In this document: one piece after another, positions 44,295 through 53,265 of the stretch
How positions within the stretch are numbered: position 1 is the stretch's first letter
How the letters are laid out: each line of letters starts with the position of its first letter
From: Blastocatellia bacterium
GTDB taxonomy: Bacteria > Acidobacteriota > Blastocatellia > UBA7656 > JADIYM01
Direction: 5' to 3'
Length of the DNA stretch: 64,000 nucleotides
NCBI GenBank assembly: GCA_016705245.1
Contig: JADIYM010000014.1
Location: forward strand, 1-64,000
Made by a program: the position numbers and the translations under genes
The notes under the pieces: model-generated
What the model saw: the letters and a program-made list of their open reading frames with translations, nothing else
Databases searched by the model: none
What the model was told of the DNA's origin: nothing

Positions 44295-46664
44295 ATGAAA
44301 AGACCCCAACGAATGACCCCACGACACCTGCCGGCCGCGATCCTGAGGAGCGCGGCCGCGGCGATTCTGCTTGCAGCTAGCGCGCTGGCCGCTCCGGAGC
44401 TTTCGATTCACAGACCAATGGGCAAGGCGATCGCCGCGCCTTTACCCGAAGCCGCGTGGAGCCTCGGTGCGCTCCGGTTCCAGCAAGTCGACGCCGAGGG
44501 CGCGGCGCGCTTCTCGGCTCGCGCCGGCGCCGGCCGCGTTACGCTCGACCCGCGCGGAGTCTCTTTCGGCGACGCCGACGCGGCAAGCAACGTCCGCATG
44601 AACTTTGCCGGCTCGAGGCCCTCGACGCGCCTCATCGGCGAGCAACGCCTTCGCAGCACGGCGAGCTCCTTCGTCGGCAACGACCCGAGCCGCTGGCGCC
44701 ACGACGTCGCCGAGTACTCGCGAGTGCGCTACGAAGGCGTCTATCCGGCGGTCGACGCCGTCGTGTACGACGCCGGCCGCGGTCTCGAGTACGACTTCGT
44801 CGTCGCGCCGGGGGGCAACCCGGCGGCGATTCGGCTCGCGTTCGATGGCGCGTCGAGCGTCCGGATCGACCTCTCGGGCGCGCTCCTCGTCGAGGCTACG
44901 CACGGCAAGGTCGTTCGCCACGCGCCTCCGGTCGCCTTTCAGGAGGTTGACGGCGTGCGTCGCGCCGTCGCCGCGCGGTTCGTCGCACGTGAGGGCGGGT
45001 TCGGCTTCGAGACGAGTGCATACGACCGCGGGGCCACGCTCGTCATCGATCCGACGATTGATTTCTCGACGCTCTACGGCGCCGGCCAGGACTTCGCATC
45101 GGACGTCGCCGTCGACGCCGCCGGCAACGCGTACGTCGTCGGCCTGACGATTCAGGACCACTTCCCCGTGACGCGCGACCCCGGTCAGGTCACGTCGCCG
45201 ATCCCCGGCTTTCTCTACAAGGTCAGCCCGTCTGGCGAGCTCCTGTTCTCGATCGTCTTCGGCGGCGACGGGACCGACGACCCGCGCGCCGTCGTCATCG
45301 ACCCGGACGGGAACCCCGTCGTCGTCGGAGGGACCAGCTCGGTCAACTTTCCGCTCGTCGACGCGTTTCAGACGACCGGCAACTGGTCCTCGTCCGCGTT
45401 CGTCACGAAGTTTTCGTCCGACGGCTCGCGCATTCTCTTCTCGACGCTCTTCGGCGGCACGGGCCTCTCGGGAGCGTTCGACGTGGAGTGCAGACCCGGC
45501 GGCCGAATCTACGTGAGCGGCTCGGCCAACGAGGGGCTCCTGCTCGTGAACGCGGCCGACTCGACGCAGGTCAAACAGGATCTGTTCGTTGCGCTGCTCG
45601 ACACCTCCGCGCACCGCGTCGTCTTTTCGACCTACCTTGGCGGGTCGGAGGACGAGAATTCGGCCTCGGTCGCCGTCGATCCTTCCGGCGCCGCGTACAT
45701 CTTCGGCTCCACGCGGTCGCCGGACTTTCCGACCGCGAACGCCTACCAGCCCGGGCTTCGCGGCTGTTGCGACCACGTCGTCACGAAGCTCTCGCCGCGC
45801 GGCGAGATCGTCTACTCAACCTACCTTGGCGGTGACTTGGGCGAGGGGTCCTACGGCAACATCGCGGTCAAGGCCGACGGATCGGCGGTCGTCTTCGGAA
45901 CCTCCTTGTCGTCGAACTTCCCGACCGTGAACGCGTTGTTCGGGCCGTCCCCCGAGCCGTTCGATACCGACGCCGTGCTTGCCGAGCTCACGCCGGACGG
46001 CGACGGGCTCGTCTTCTCGACCTACCTCGGAGGCGACGGCCTCGAGGAGGCCTACGGCCTTGAAGTGGATGCCGCGGGCACGATCTGGGTCGCGGGCCGC
46101 ACCCAGTCGTCGGACTTCCCGCTCGTCTACGAGCTCAATTGCAACCGGACCTGATTGCGCAGGTCAGCGGCTTCGTTTCGCGCATCAGCGCCGACGGCCG
46201 CGAGCTCCGCTTCTCCACCTACCTCGGAGCCACCGCGTACGGCGTCGCGGCGTTCGGAGCCGGCCGCGTTTGGATCACGGGAATAACGTGGGGGAGGGCT
46301 TCCGCTCGTGAACCCGATCCAGAGCACGATTCCGATCGCCGGCGTCGGGACGACGTTCCTCACGCTCGTTGACGCCTCGGACGGTGAGGTCTCGCCGCCT
46401 GTGATCGCGTCGATCGACGCCGTTCAGTCGCCGGGGCAGCCCCTGAGGCTTCGGATCACGGGCGAGAACTTCCAACCGGGAGCGCGGGTCTTCATCAGCG
46501 ACGACGCGACGCCGTGGCCTCAGGTGAAGGCCAAGGGTACCTCGTCGCTCACGCTCAAGGGCGCGCTCAAGCCGCGGTTCCCCAAGGACGTAGCCGTCAC
46601 CGTTCGGGTCGAGAACCCCGACGGCGGGTCTGCGACGGGCTCGTACACCCGGGGCAGGTCGTGA
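44295..46664 (+). CDS. Secreted SBBP-repeat protein with IPT domain (two frameshifts)
   Basis: This protein of about 790 residues after rejoining starts at ATG 44,295, giving a signal peptide (ILRSAAAAILLAASALA). An N-terminal DUF7948-type domain follows (SFVGNDPSRWRHDVAEYSRV, YPAVDAVVYDAGRGLEYDFV), then about six SBBP blades (FSTLYGAGQDF, FSIVFGGDGTDD, FSTLFGGTGLSG, FSTYLGGSEDEN, YSTYLGGDLGEG, FSTYLGGDGLEE). The frame shifts near 46,140 (into QPDLIAQVSGFVSRISADGR) and again near 46,295 (into NPIQSTIPIAGVGTTFLTLV). It ends with an IPT/TIG domain (LRLRITGENFQPGARVFISD). It is a passenger gene in the 43.9-50.0 kb element. The stop overlaps the next start (TGATG). Confidence 0.8.
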
Positions 46665-48120
46665 TGGCCATTTCACGAAGGATATCCATGCAGCGCTTCT
46701 TCTCCCTCATCGTCGTTCTTTCGGCCGCACTTGGCGCACAGACGATCGCGTCGGCGCAGACGTCGACGCGATCCGTCAGCTTTCGCGAAACGCCAACGAA
46801 GACCGGTGCCGTCGACGGCGCGCTCGTCGCGCCGCCGTTGCGCGAGCGGTGGTCGTTCGTCCCGCCTGCCACGAGCAGCGGCTCGCCCTATTGTTCGCAA
46901 CCCATCGTCGCCGACGGACTTGTGTTCCTCGCCTACGACACAGGCGTTGCGGGCGAGGGCTTCGCGCTTGCCGCCCTATCGGCGACGAGCGGCGAGCGGA
47001 TATGGGGCCCGGTCCTCGTTCGCGGCAACTACCCCATCGGGTTCATCGCGTACGACCGCGGCGCTGATCGTCCAGAACACCAACGGCGACATCCAAAGCC
47101 ATGACGGAGCGACCGGTGTACGAGGGCGTCGTCTACGTCGCCGGGACGTATCGCGTGTGGGCGGTGGACGTGGCCACGGGCGCCATCCTGTGGAGCTCGC
47201 AGCAAGGAAGCGGCAGCACGTCGCCGATCGTCACCGCCGATTCCGTCTATCTGACGTCGTCGTGCTCGCTCGCGATCCGCCTGCGCAGAGCGGACGGCTC
47301 CGAGGTGTGGCGTAGCGAGATCGACTGCACGGGTGGCGGCGGAGAGGTCGGAGTGCTCTACCGCGACCGGCTCTACACGCGCGCGTTCCCCGAATTCGAG
47401 GTCGGGATGAATTGGACGCTCAACGCAAAGACAGGCAAGCGCATCGCGCAGAACCCCGGCGGCGCCGACCCCGCCTTCGCCGACGGGCGCTCATTCTTCC
47501 GACGCGACGACGGCGTTCTCGAGGCGTTTGACGTGAAGACCAACACGTCGCTCTGGACGTTCGCGGGGTTCGGGCGGGGCGTCGCCACGTCGCCGCACGT
47601 CGTCGATGGATTCGTGTACGCGGCTGCCGCGGACGGCGAACTGTGGGTGCTTCACCCTGCGACCGGCGCCGTTGTCTGGTCGACCGAGCTAGGCGCGGCG
47701 CCATTCACCCACATGGGCTGTTGCGGCGGGAGCTTCGTCGACATGGCGGCATGGGACGGCATTCTCGTCGTCGTGACCGCACAGCGCGTCGTCGCGCTCG
47801 AGCCGGTCTCGGCCGAGGCGAGCTTCGACACGCTCGTCGTTGACGACTCGGGCGCGAATCGCCTCGAGATGAACTCAGCGACGGGCGCGTATCGTATCAC
47901 GGAATGCGGCGGGACCACGGTCGTCACGGGCGTCGGCGTTGTGACGCGGCCCGCGGCCTCTACCATCAAGCTCGCGGCCCTGACGGACGTCGCGAAGGTC
48001 ACGGCCACGATCGACACTTCCCGACGCACAGCGAAGGCCAAGGTCAAGCTCTTCGCGCCCGCGGGTAAGATCAAGATCGTCGACTCGAATACCGCGGACG
48101 ACGTCCGCGAGTGTCGCTAG
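46664..48120 (+). CDS. Secreted PQQ-like beta-propeller protein (one frameshift)
   Basis: About 485 residues after rejoining. The ATG at 46,664 overlaps the preceding stop; a second ATG (46,688) gives the better signal peptide MQRFFSLIVVLSAALGAQTI. The body carries PQQ/pyrrolo-quinoline quinone-type repeats (VWAVDVATGAILWSSQ, RADGSEVWRSEI, AFDVKTNTSLWTFAG, VLHPATGAVVWSTEL), each a propeller blade with its terminal Trp. The frame changes near 47,065. No catalytic residues of quinoprotein dehydrogenases are evident, so this is more likely a binding or scaffold protein like BamB. It is a passenger in the 43.9-50.0 kb element together with the SBBP gene. Confidence 0.78.
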
Positions 48121-48545
48121 CGAAACGGGCTCGTAGGCGATCAGCTTTTCATAGATATCGGGACCGGTCCGGATAGGCGGACAATCGTAGTGATTGATCT
48201 GATTGAAGGGCAAGAGAAGTTCATAAATACGTACTTCTCAGAGTTGTTTCTGTTTCACGACGAAGGTCTGATCTATCAGCAATGTTGAGAAACACAAGGG
48301 CGCCGCCTCCGCACGTAGCCACGCGCTGTATCGAAGGCGGGTCACTGGCTGAGGAACACGAACTGGCGTACTAAACCTCCAAACCCTGAAGAGCAGCCGA
48401 GCGGCGTGAGGACTTGGCACTGTGCAGTGAGCGCATTCCGCGGGAGCCGACGCGTCGCTACGCAATGCCTCTTGTGTAAAGAGTAAGCCAAAAGGCTACG
48501 TGTTTTTTCAGTGGGTTAGGGGTAGGTCGAGAACTGTCGCCAAGC

Positions 48546-48865
48546 TGGGGTCCCCTCAGGAAACGGAAAAAATTGTACGCTAAGGCACTCATTCCAGTAG
48601 GTTGCCTTCTGTAACCTGTTCCAACGAGGGCAGATGTGCGGATACTCCACGGCCACTCTCGACTCCTGACTCTGCTGAACTCCGTTGACAGTGGGAAGCT
48701 GGAGCGTTCGCACGACGCGTGAGCCAACTTGACATGAACAAGGTATATACCTGCGTGATATGCACTTATGGCGACGCCCGGCGGATTGACCTCCTGGTGC
48801 CAAACTCGTGAAGTCGAGACCGGCTCCTTAGCGTACGATTTTGTCCGTTTCCTGAGGGGACCCCA
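48546..48865. repeat. 40-bp inverted repeat upstream of the transposase
   Basis: 48,546-48,585 (tggggtcccctcaggaaacg and on) and 48,826-48,865 are reverse complements at 38 of 40 positions, separated by 240 bases. The right copy lies inside the transposase reading frame and encodes SLAYDFVRFLRGPQ; the left copy encodes ALAYNFFRFLRGPQ on the minus strand. This suggests an inverted duplication of a coding scrap. The rest of 48,121-48,767 holds no recognisable gene. Confidence 0.65.
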
Positions 48866-49964
48866 AGAGCACAGGCTGCACGCCATTCGATGCGCCGGTT
48901 GCGGCGCAATGAATCGGGCATGCCTCCCCGGCGACGTGACGAGCACCGGGTTTGGACCGGGCGTGGAGGGGACCGTCGCGACACTCGTCGCCGAATGCCG
49001 GCTTTCGCACCGACTCGTCGTCGCCGTGATGCGAGACCTGTGCGGGGTGCGAATCGGGCTGGGCACCGTGTCGAACCTCCTGCGCAGAGTCAGCGCGTCG
49101 ACGGCTGCAGCGGTGGAGGAGGCCCACGGCTACGTGCGAGCCTTTGAAGGCGCGAAGCACGTCGACGAGACCGGATGGAAGCACCACGGCTCGGACGGCA
49201 CCAACGACAAGGGCTCGAGCGCCTGGCTGTGGGTCGCCGCCACCGAAAAGGTGACCGTCTTCAAGGCGACGCTCTCGCGCGCGCAGTCGGTCGCGAAGGA
49301 ATTGCTCGGAGAAGCGCCGCGGGGGACGCTCGTCTCGGATCGATACCTCGTCTATCAATATGCGAGACCCGAGACCCGACAGGTCTGCTGGTCGCACCTC
49401 GAGCGGGACTTCCGAAAGATCTCGGAGCGCGACGGACCGTCGGCGAGGCTCGGACGGAAACTGCTGCGAGCCGCGCAATCCGTCCTCAAGCTTCAAAAGA
49501 AATGGCTGAGAGGAAGGCTCGAGCAGGAGAACTACGAGTACAGGATGGGCCGCCTCAGGATGCACCTTCAGGAGCTACTCAGGCAGGGAGCCTCGATGGA
49601 TACCGGACGAGGCGAACAGAGCCCGACCTCGAAGACGAAGGGCACGTGTCGCGAGCTGCAGGCAATCGAGCCGGCGCTGTGGACATTCGCAAGCGGTGCA
49701 TGCGTTGAGCTGACGAACAACTTCGCGGAACGCCAACTCCGGCACGCGGTGATGATCAGAAAGATCTCGAGTGGAAGTCAGTCCAACGACGGGATGGAAT
49801 GGATGTCGAGGCTGCTGACCGTCGTGATGACGACCCGGTCCCAAGGCCGAAACCCGCACGAATTCTTCGTCGAGTCGGCCCGGGCCGCCCGTCGAAAAGC
49901 GCCCCCGCCGTCGCTACTGCCCGCAAATCCAGCTCGTGACATGGCGACCACCGCGCCCGCGTAA
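48768..49964 (+). CDS. IS66-family DDE transposase, N-terminally short
   Basis: This 398-residue protein is shorter than the usual 500 or so for IS66 TnpC. It begins near the zinc-finger region (RCAGCGAMNRACLPGD). The remaining domains are intact: the helical segment FGPGVEGTVATLVAECRLSH, the DDE catalytic residues in KHVDETGWKHHG, GTLVSDRYLVYQY and ELTNNFAERQLRHAVMIRK, and the conserved VCWSHLERDFRKI. The first 45 residues (up to EHRLHAIRC) come from non-IS66-like DNA including an inverted repeat arm, so the true 5' end was probably lost or replaced. The stop codon lies in the right terminal repeat. Confidence 0.85.
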   Translation: MATPGGLTSWCQTREVETGSLAYDFVRFLRGPQEHRLHAIRCAGCGAMNRACLPGDVTSTGFGPGVEGTVATLVAECRLSHRLVVAVMRDLCGVRIGLGTVSNLLRRVSASTAAAVEEAHGYVRAFEGAKHVDETGWKHHGSDGTNDKGSSAWLWVAATEKVTVFKATLSRAQSVAKELLGEAPRGTLVSDRYLVYQYARPETRQVCWSHLERDFRKISERDGPSARLGRKLLRAAQSVLKLQKKWLRGRLEQENYEYRMGRLRMHLQELLRQGASMDTGRGEQSPTSKTKGTCRELQAIEPALWTFASGACVELTNNFAERQLRHAVMIRKISSGSQSNDGMEWMSRLLTVVMTTRSQGRNPHEFFVESARAARRKAPPPSLLPANPARDMATTAPA

Positions 49965-50229
49965 CCAGCGCAATCACAACAACTTAGCGAAACGAAGCCT
50001 CGTCAACCGCGCACGCGCCGCTGTCGCCTCACTGCGATGTAACATCCCTAAATGCAGCAATTTAGCGTGAACGCATACGCCAATGCTCGGACGGCCCTCG
50101 ACCCATAGCCTACCGGCCATAATTACCAGTATCGGACGTGCCCTATCGAAGGTGGACGAGTCAACGGAATAAGCGGTTGGCTCGTCAGGTCTTTTTCGCA
50201 GACGCTGCTCACAGCAGGCAACGTCAGAT

Positions 50230-50246
50230 GTTGACGCAACGTCAAC
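50230..50246. promoter_or_regulatory. 17-bp palindrome upstream of the MqsRA-like operon
   Basis: gttgacgcaacgtcaac is a perfect 7-3-7 palindrome 42 bases before the toxin start, with a gtacact -10-like box just after it. The HTH antitoxin encoded downstream is the natural candidate to bind it; this is inferred. Confidence 0.6.
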
Positions 50247-50287
50247 GTAGCTGTACACTGGTCTCTGAAAGAGGAGGCGAGTGAAGC

Positions 50288-50568
50288 GTGTCGAGACCTC
50301 CGGCTTGGACCCTACAACAGGTGCGGGACGCTATTGATTGGGCTCTGAAAGCGGGGTCGGTGGTTCCATCGCGGCATTGCAAGCGAGACAGGATGCCTCT
50401 GCGCAACGTGTCGATGGCGGATATCGGGTGTCTCCGGACGTCGAATGGGACGATGAGTACGCGGACTGGAAGTACAAGGTGGAGGGCGCTGACACGGACT
50501 ACGACGCGCTCGTCGTCGTCATCGCGTTTCTCTCGCGAGCGAACGTGCTCGTCGTGACGGTGTTCTAG
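50288..50568 (+). CDS. DUF4258/MqsR-like toxin (one frameshift)
   Basis: The first frame from GTG 50,288 gives MSRPPAWTLQQVRDAIDWAL then KAGSVVPSRHCKRDRMPLRN, the Hxx(x)R pattern of DUF4258/MqsR-type RNases. A frame change near 50,420 continues with YRVSPDVEWDDEYADWKYKV and LVVVIAFLSRANVLVVTVF. Together they make about 93 residues. gaggagg lies upstream of the start. Gene order (toxin first) and a zinc-finger/HTH partner 14 bases downstream resemble mqsRA. One missing or extra base near gcggatatcggg would restore a single frame. Confidence 0.65.
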
Positions 50569-50582
50569 AAGGGAGTAGCGGA

Positions 50583-51113
50583 ATGGCTCGAATGGTGTGC
50601 GACGCTTGCAAGACCGAGATGACGATTGTTTCGGGCGAAACCTATCGCTATGCGGAAAGCGGCCTCGATAACGTATATCTGTTGAACGCCGATTTGTACG
50701 AATGCGAAGGCTGTGGAGAACAACTACCGATTCTTCACCGTATCGAGGAGCTCCATCAGGCAATCGCCCGAGCAATCGCCTTCAAGCCCGCTCCGCTTTC
50801 CGGCGCCGAGATTCGGTTTCTCAGAAAGGAGCTTGGCCTCAGCGGACGGAAATGGGCAGCGCTTCTCCACATCGACCACACGACGCTCTCGCGTTGGGAA
50901 AACGAAGGTCAGGAACGCAGCCAGCACAATGACCTCCTCATTCGGCACGTCTTCTTCCGAATGCTCGAGGAGCAGACCTGGCGACTCGTTCGCGAACCTG
51001 TCGCCGAACGGATCGCCTCGATCGACTACGAAAGCGTGGTCGAGCAAGATCTGCTGGTAAATGCAGACAACCCGTCGGTCAACAGCTATCGGGCGACGGC
51101 CGCGAGCGTATAG
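50583..51113 (+). CDS. MqsA-like antitoxin (YgiT zinc finger plus HTH)
   Basis: This 176-residue protein has an N-terminal YgiT-type zinc finger (CDACKTEM at residue 5 and ECEGCGEQLP near 41, giving four cysteines). A C-terminal XRE-like HTH follows (LSGAEIRFLRKELGLSGRKW, LHIDHTTLSRWENEGQ), then about 60 extra residues. This is the MqsA layout, in which the zinc domain holds the toxin and the HTH represses the operon. gggagtagcgga precedes ATG 50,583. The reading frame is intact. Confidence 0.82.
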   Translation: MARMVCDACKTEMTIVSGETYRYAESGLDNVYLLNADLYECEGCGEQLPILHRIEELHQAIARAIAFKPAPLSGAEIRFLRKELGLSGRKWAALLHIDHTTLSRWENEGQERSQHNDLLIRHVFFRMLEEQTWRLVREPVAERIASIDYESVVEQDLLVNADNPSVNSYRATAASV

Positions 51114-51315
51114 GAACTTTGGCGAGCGCGGTTTCCCTCGAGCTGCCGCGCGCGTGAGTCTATCGACGGTCCGTCGTGGGGGCCGACCTGGCAGGGGACA
51201 GAAAGCGACGCTGCACGTATACCATTGCGTTGTGACTGCGTCGATCTCTCAGTTTCTTCGAGTACTCGGTCCTCCGGCTACTGTTTCCAACCCGTCGATG
51301 TTCAACTCCGAGACT

Positions 51316-51411
51316 GCTCGTATAAATGGCCTTCACCGTTGACTCTGGCCTAATCTCGTCGTATAAGATGCTCCCGGCGGTTTCGTAGGGTTCGAAAGAC
51401 CGCTCGTATAA
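51316..51411 (+). repeat. Three spaced copies of a CGTATAAG box
   Basis: gctcgtataa (51,316-51,325), cgtcgtataa (51,357-51,366) and gctcgtataa (51,402-51,411) lie 41 and 45 bases apart just before the recombinase gene. Each is a fair -10 element, so they may be alternative promoters or recombinase accessory sites. Bases 51,114-51,428 otherwise show no gene. Confidence 0.45.
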
Positions 51412-51428
51412 GAGTCTGGAGCAGTCGC

Positions 51429-52325
51429 ATGACCAATTCCATCGAGGCGTTTGCGGCCCATCTCTCGCAGGCGGAGCGTAGTCCGCTGACAATCGTCAAC
51501 TACCGATGCGACCTTCGGGCCTTCGCCGCCTGGTTCGTGGAGACGAACGGCGAGACGTTCGAACCCGCGAAGATCACGCCGACCGACCTGCGCGAGTACA
51601 AGCAGGCGATGATCGTCCGGCTTGGTCTCAAGCCGGCAAGCGTCAACCGGAAGCTTGCAACGCTCAAGAGCTTCCTCAAGTGGGCGGCCGCCTCCGAGCT
51701 CGTCGCCGATGCGATCGCGCACAAGGTACCGAGGTTCGAGCGCGAGGCGCGCCCGGGGCCCCGCTGGCTCGACCGCCGGGAGCAGAGCGCGCTGCTTCGT
51801 GCGCTCGAGCGGGGCGAAAGCGATCGGGACCTTTCCATCGTCAAGCTCCTGCTCAACACGGGTCTGAGGGTTCACGAACTGTGCGGCCTCGAGTGGAGCG
51901 ACGTGACGATGACCGAGCGCAAGGGTGTGATCGTCGTGCGAAGCGGGAAGGGAGGGAAGAGGCGCGAGGTGCCGCTCAACGTCGACGCGCGCAACGCGCT
52001 CGAGGCCGCCGGCTTCCGGCTCCACGCCGGCGAGCGCCGCGCGGTCTTTCACGGACAGCGCGGGCCGCTGACGCCGCGCGGGGTCCAGTCGATGATCGAG
52101 CGTTACGCGTCCGGGATCGACGCCGAGATCACACCGCACGCCCTTCGGCACACGTTCTGCAAGAACCTGGTCAACGCCGGCGTCGGGCTCGAGAAGGTCG
52201 CGGCGCTTGCGGGCCACGAGAACATGCAGACAACGCGGCGGTACTGCGAGCCGTCAATGAAGGACCTCGAAGGCGCCGTGGCCCTCATTGGCGAGACCTG
52301 CCCGGTCCTGGTTCGCGACCACTGA
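51429..52325 (+). CDS. XerC/D-like tyrosine recombinase
   Basis: This 298-residue intact recombinase has an N-terminal core-binding domain (SPLTIVNYRCDLRAFAAWFV) and a C-terminal catalytic domain with every active-site residue: Arg in TGLRVHELCGLEW, Lys in RSGKGGKRREVPL, His-x-x-Arg in TPHALRHTFCKNL, His in LAGHENMQTT and Tyr in RRYCEPS. The family includes XerC/XerD and integron or transposon integrases. The position between two toxin-antitoxin operons and near a large element suggests a mobile-element origin rather than the chromosomal dimer-resolution enzyme. Target sites are not evident apart from the spaced boxes upstream. Confidence 0.88.
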   Translation: MTNSIEAFAAHLSQAERSPLTIVNYRCDLRAFAAWFVETNGETFEPAKITPTDLREYKQAMIVRLGLKPASVNRKLATLKSFLKWAAASELVADAIAHKVPRFEREARPGPRWLDRREQSALLRALERGESDRDLSIVKLLLNTGLRVHELCGLEWSDVTMTERKGVIVVRSGKGGKRREVPLNVDARNALEAAGFRLHAGERRAVFHGQRGPLTPRGVQSMIERYASGIDAEITPHALRHTFCKNLVNAGVGLEKVAALAGHENMQTTRRYCEPSMKDLEGAVALIGETCPVLVRDH

Positions 52326-52423
52326 AACGGGACCGTGCGCATCGTCTGAGCGTGCTCCGCTAGGGCGGCGAACGGAGCACTCTACGGGTTGCTCATTGCG
52401 TGGGTACAAGATAGAGTAAGCAT

Positions 52424-52442
52424 GTACGCCTCATAGGCGTAC
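52424..52442. promoter_or_regulatory. Operator-like palindrome before the DUF1778/GNAT pair
   Basis: gtacgcc-tcata-ggcgtac is a perfect 7-5-7 dyad 29 bases before the antitoxin start, and a further half-site gcgtacg lies near 52,454. Ribbon-helix-helix antitoxins of this class bind such repeats; binding is inferred. Confidence 0.6.
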
Positions 52443-52470
52443 GCACCTTCCAGCGTACGGGGATGGGACG

Positions 52471-52758
52471 ATGGCGACACTAACGGCACAAGAGAACAAG
52501 AGCGAGCGTATGGCGGTGCGGGCTTCGGCCGCGCAGAAGGAGCTCATCCACCGGGCGGCCGAGCTTCGCCACAAGACGGTCACCGAGTTCGTCCTCGACG
52601 TCGCGACCCGAGAGGCCGAGCGGGTCCTCGCCGAGGAGACGCACATCCGCTTGCCTCGAAAAACATGGGATGCCTTCGTGCGGGCGCTCGACAATCCGCC
52701 GCGGCCGTCGTCTCGGCTGAAGAGATTGATGAGGGAGCCGAGCATCCTTGAGCGTTGA
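52471..52758 (+). CDS. DUF1778 (TacA/AtaR-like) antitoxin
   Basis: This 95-residue ribbon-helix-helix protein has ERMAVRASAAQKELIHRAAE then LRHKTVTEFVLDVATREAER, the DUF1778 signature, and ends in a toxin-binding tail (LPRKTWDAFVRALDNPPRPS). It overlaps the GNAT toxin gene by 11 bases. By analogy with TacAT/AtaRT it would neutralise the acetyltransferase and repress the operon at the palindrome upstream. Confidence 0.9.
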   Translation: MATLTAQENKSERMAVRASAAQKELIHRAAELRHKTVTEFVLDVATREAERVLAEETHIRLPRKTWDAFVRALDNPPRPSSRLKRLMREPSILER

Positions 52759-53265
52759 TGGGGAAGGGCCGCTCGCCGGACCCGTGACGCTCGAGCGCCG
52801 ACACAAGACTGGCGGTTTCTCTTGTGGGAAACCGGAGCTCGACGAGTATCTGAAGCGCTACGCGCTCACCAATCAGCGCAAAGGCGGAGGCAGAACCTAC
52901 GTCGCATTGCGTGATCGGCGTGTGGTCGCGACTACACCCTTGCCGCGAGCTCTGTTTTGCCTGAAGACGCGCCGGAATCCGTGAGCCAAGGCCTCGGACG
53001 CTATCCCGTTCCGGTCATCTTGCTCGCGCGTCTCGCCATCGACGACACCGAGAGAGGGCGAGGGCTAGGCGGCGCCATGCTCAAAGACTCCCTTCGGCGC
53101 GCGCTCGGCGCTGCCGAGGTCATCGGAGCACGAGCCGTCCTTACTCACGCGAAGGACGACGATGTACGCCGCTTCTACGAACGATTCGACTTTGTTGCAT
53201 CGCCGAAAAACGCGCTTCATCTCTTCATCCTAATGGAGACAATCCGCGAGAGCCTCGGCGAGTGA
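52748..53265 (+). CDS. GNAT-family toxin (TacT/AtaT-like), one frameshift
   Basis: About 171 residues when rejoined. The N-terminal part reads FSCGKPELDEYLKRYALTNQ then GGGRTYVALRDRRVV. Near 52,930 the frame changes and continues YTLAASSVLPEDAPESVSQG, then LARLAIDDTERGRGLGGAML (the acetyl-CoA-binding R-G-x-G-x-G/A loop) and VIGARAVLTHAKDDDVRRFY ERF. These toxins acetylate aminoacyl-tRNA. The break lies in a conserved stretch where VVAYYTLAASSV would be normal, so a short indel error is likely. Confidence 0.78.

Larger units (their letters stand above)
43949..49988 (+). mobile_element. Inner IS66-type element carrying SBBP and PQQ-propeller genes
   Basis: The terminal inverted repeats 43,949-43,981 and 49,956-49,988 (gctaagttgttgtgattgcg and onward) match at 32 of 33 positions. 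The transposase stop codon lies inside the right repeat. The inner and outer ends share the pattern CTAARTTGYTG and a GTTAC at the same offset, so both belong to one element family. Between the left end and the transposase sit two long secreted-protein genes as passengers. The IS66 accessory genes tnpA and tnpB are not seen. Confidence 0.7.
43875..50073. mobile_element. Outer element with 35-bp terminal inverted repeats
   Basis: The left end 43,875-43,909 (cgttcactctaagttgctgc and onward) and the right end 50,039-50,073 are inverted repeats matching at 32 of 35 positions. Everything in between except about 40 bases on the left and 50 on the right belongs to an inner element with related ends. 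It interrupts an integrase gene. I see no convincing direct target duplication. The outer ends alone would form a short MITE-like unit into which the inner element inserted. Confidence 0.65.
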
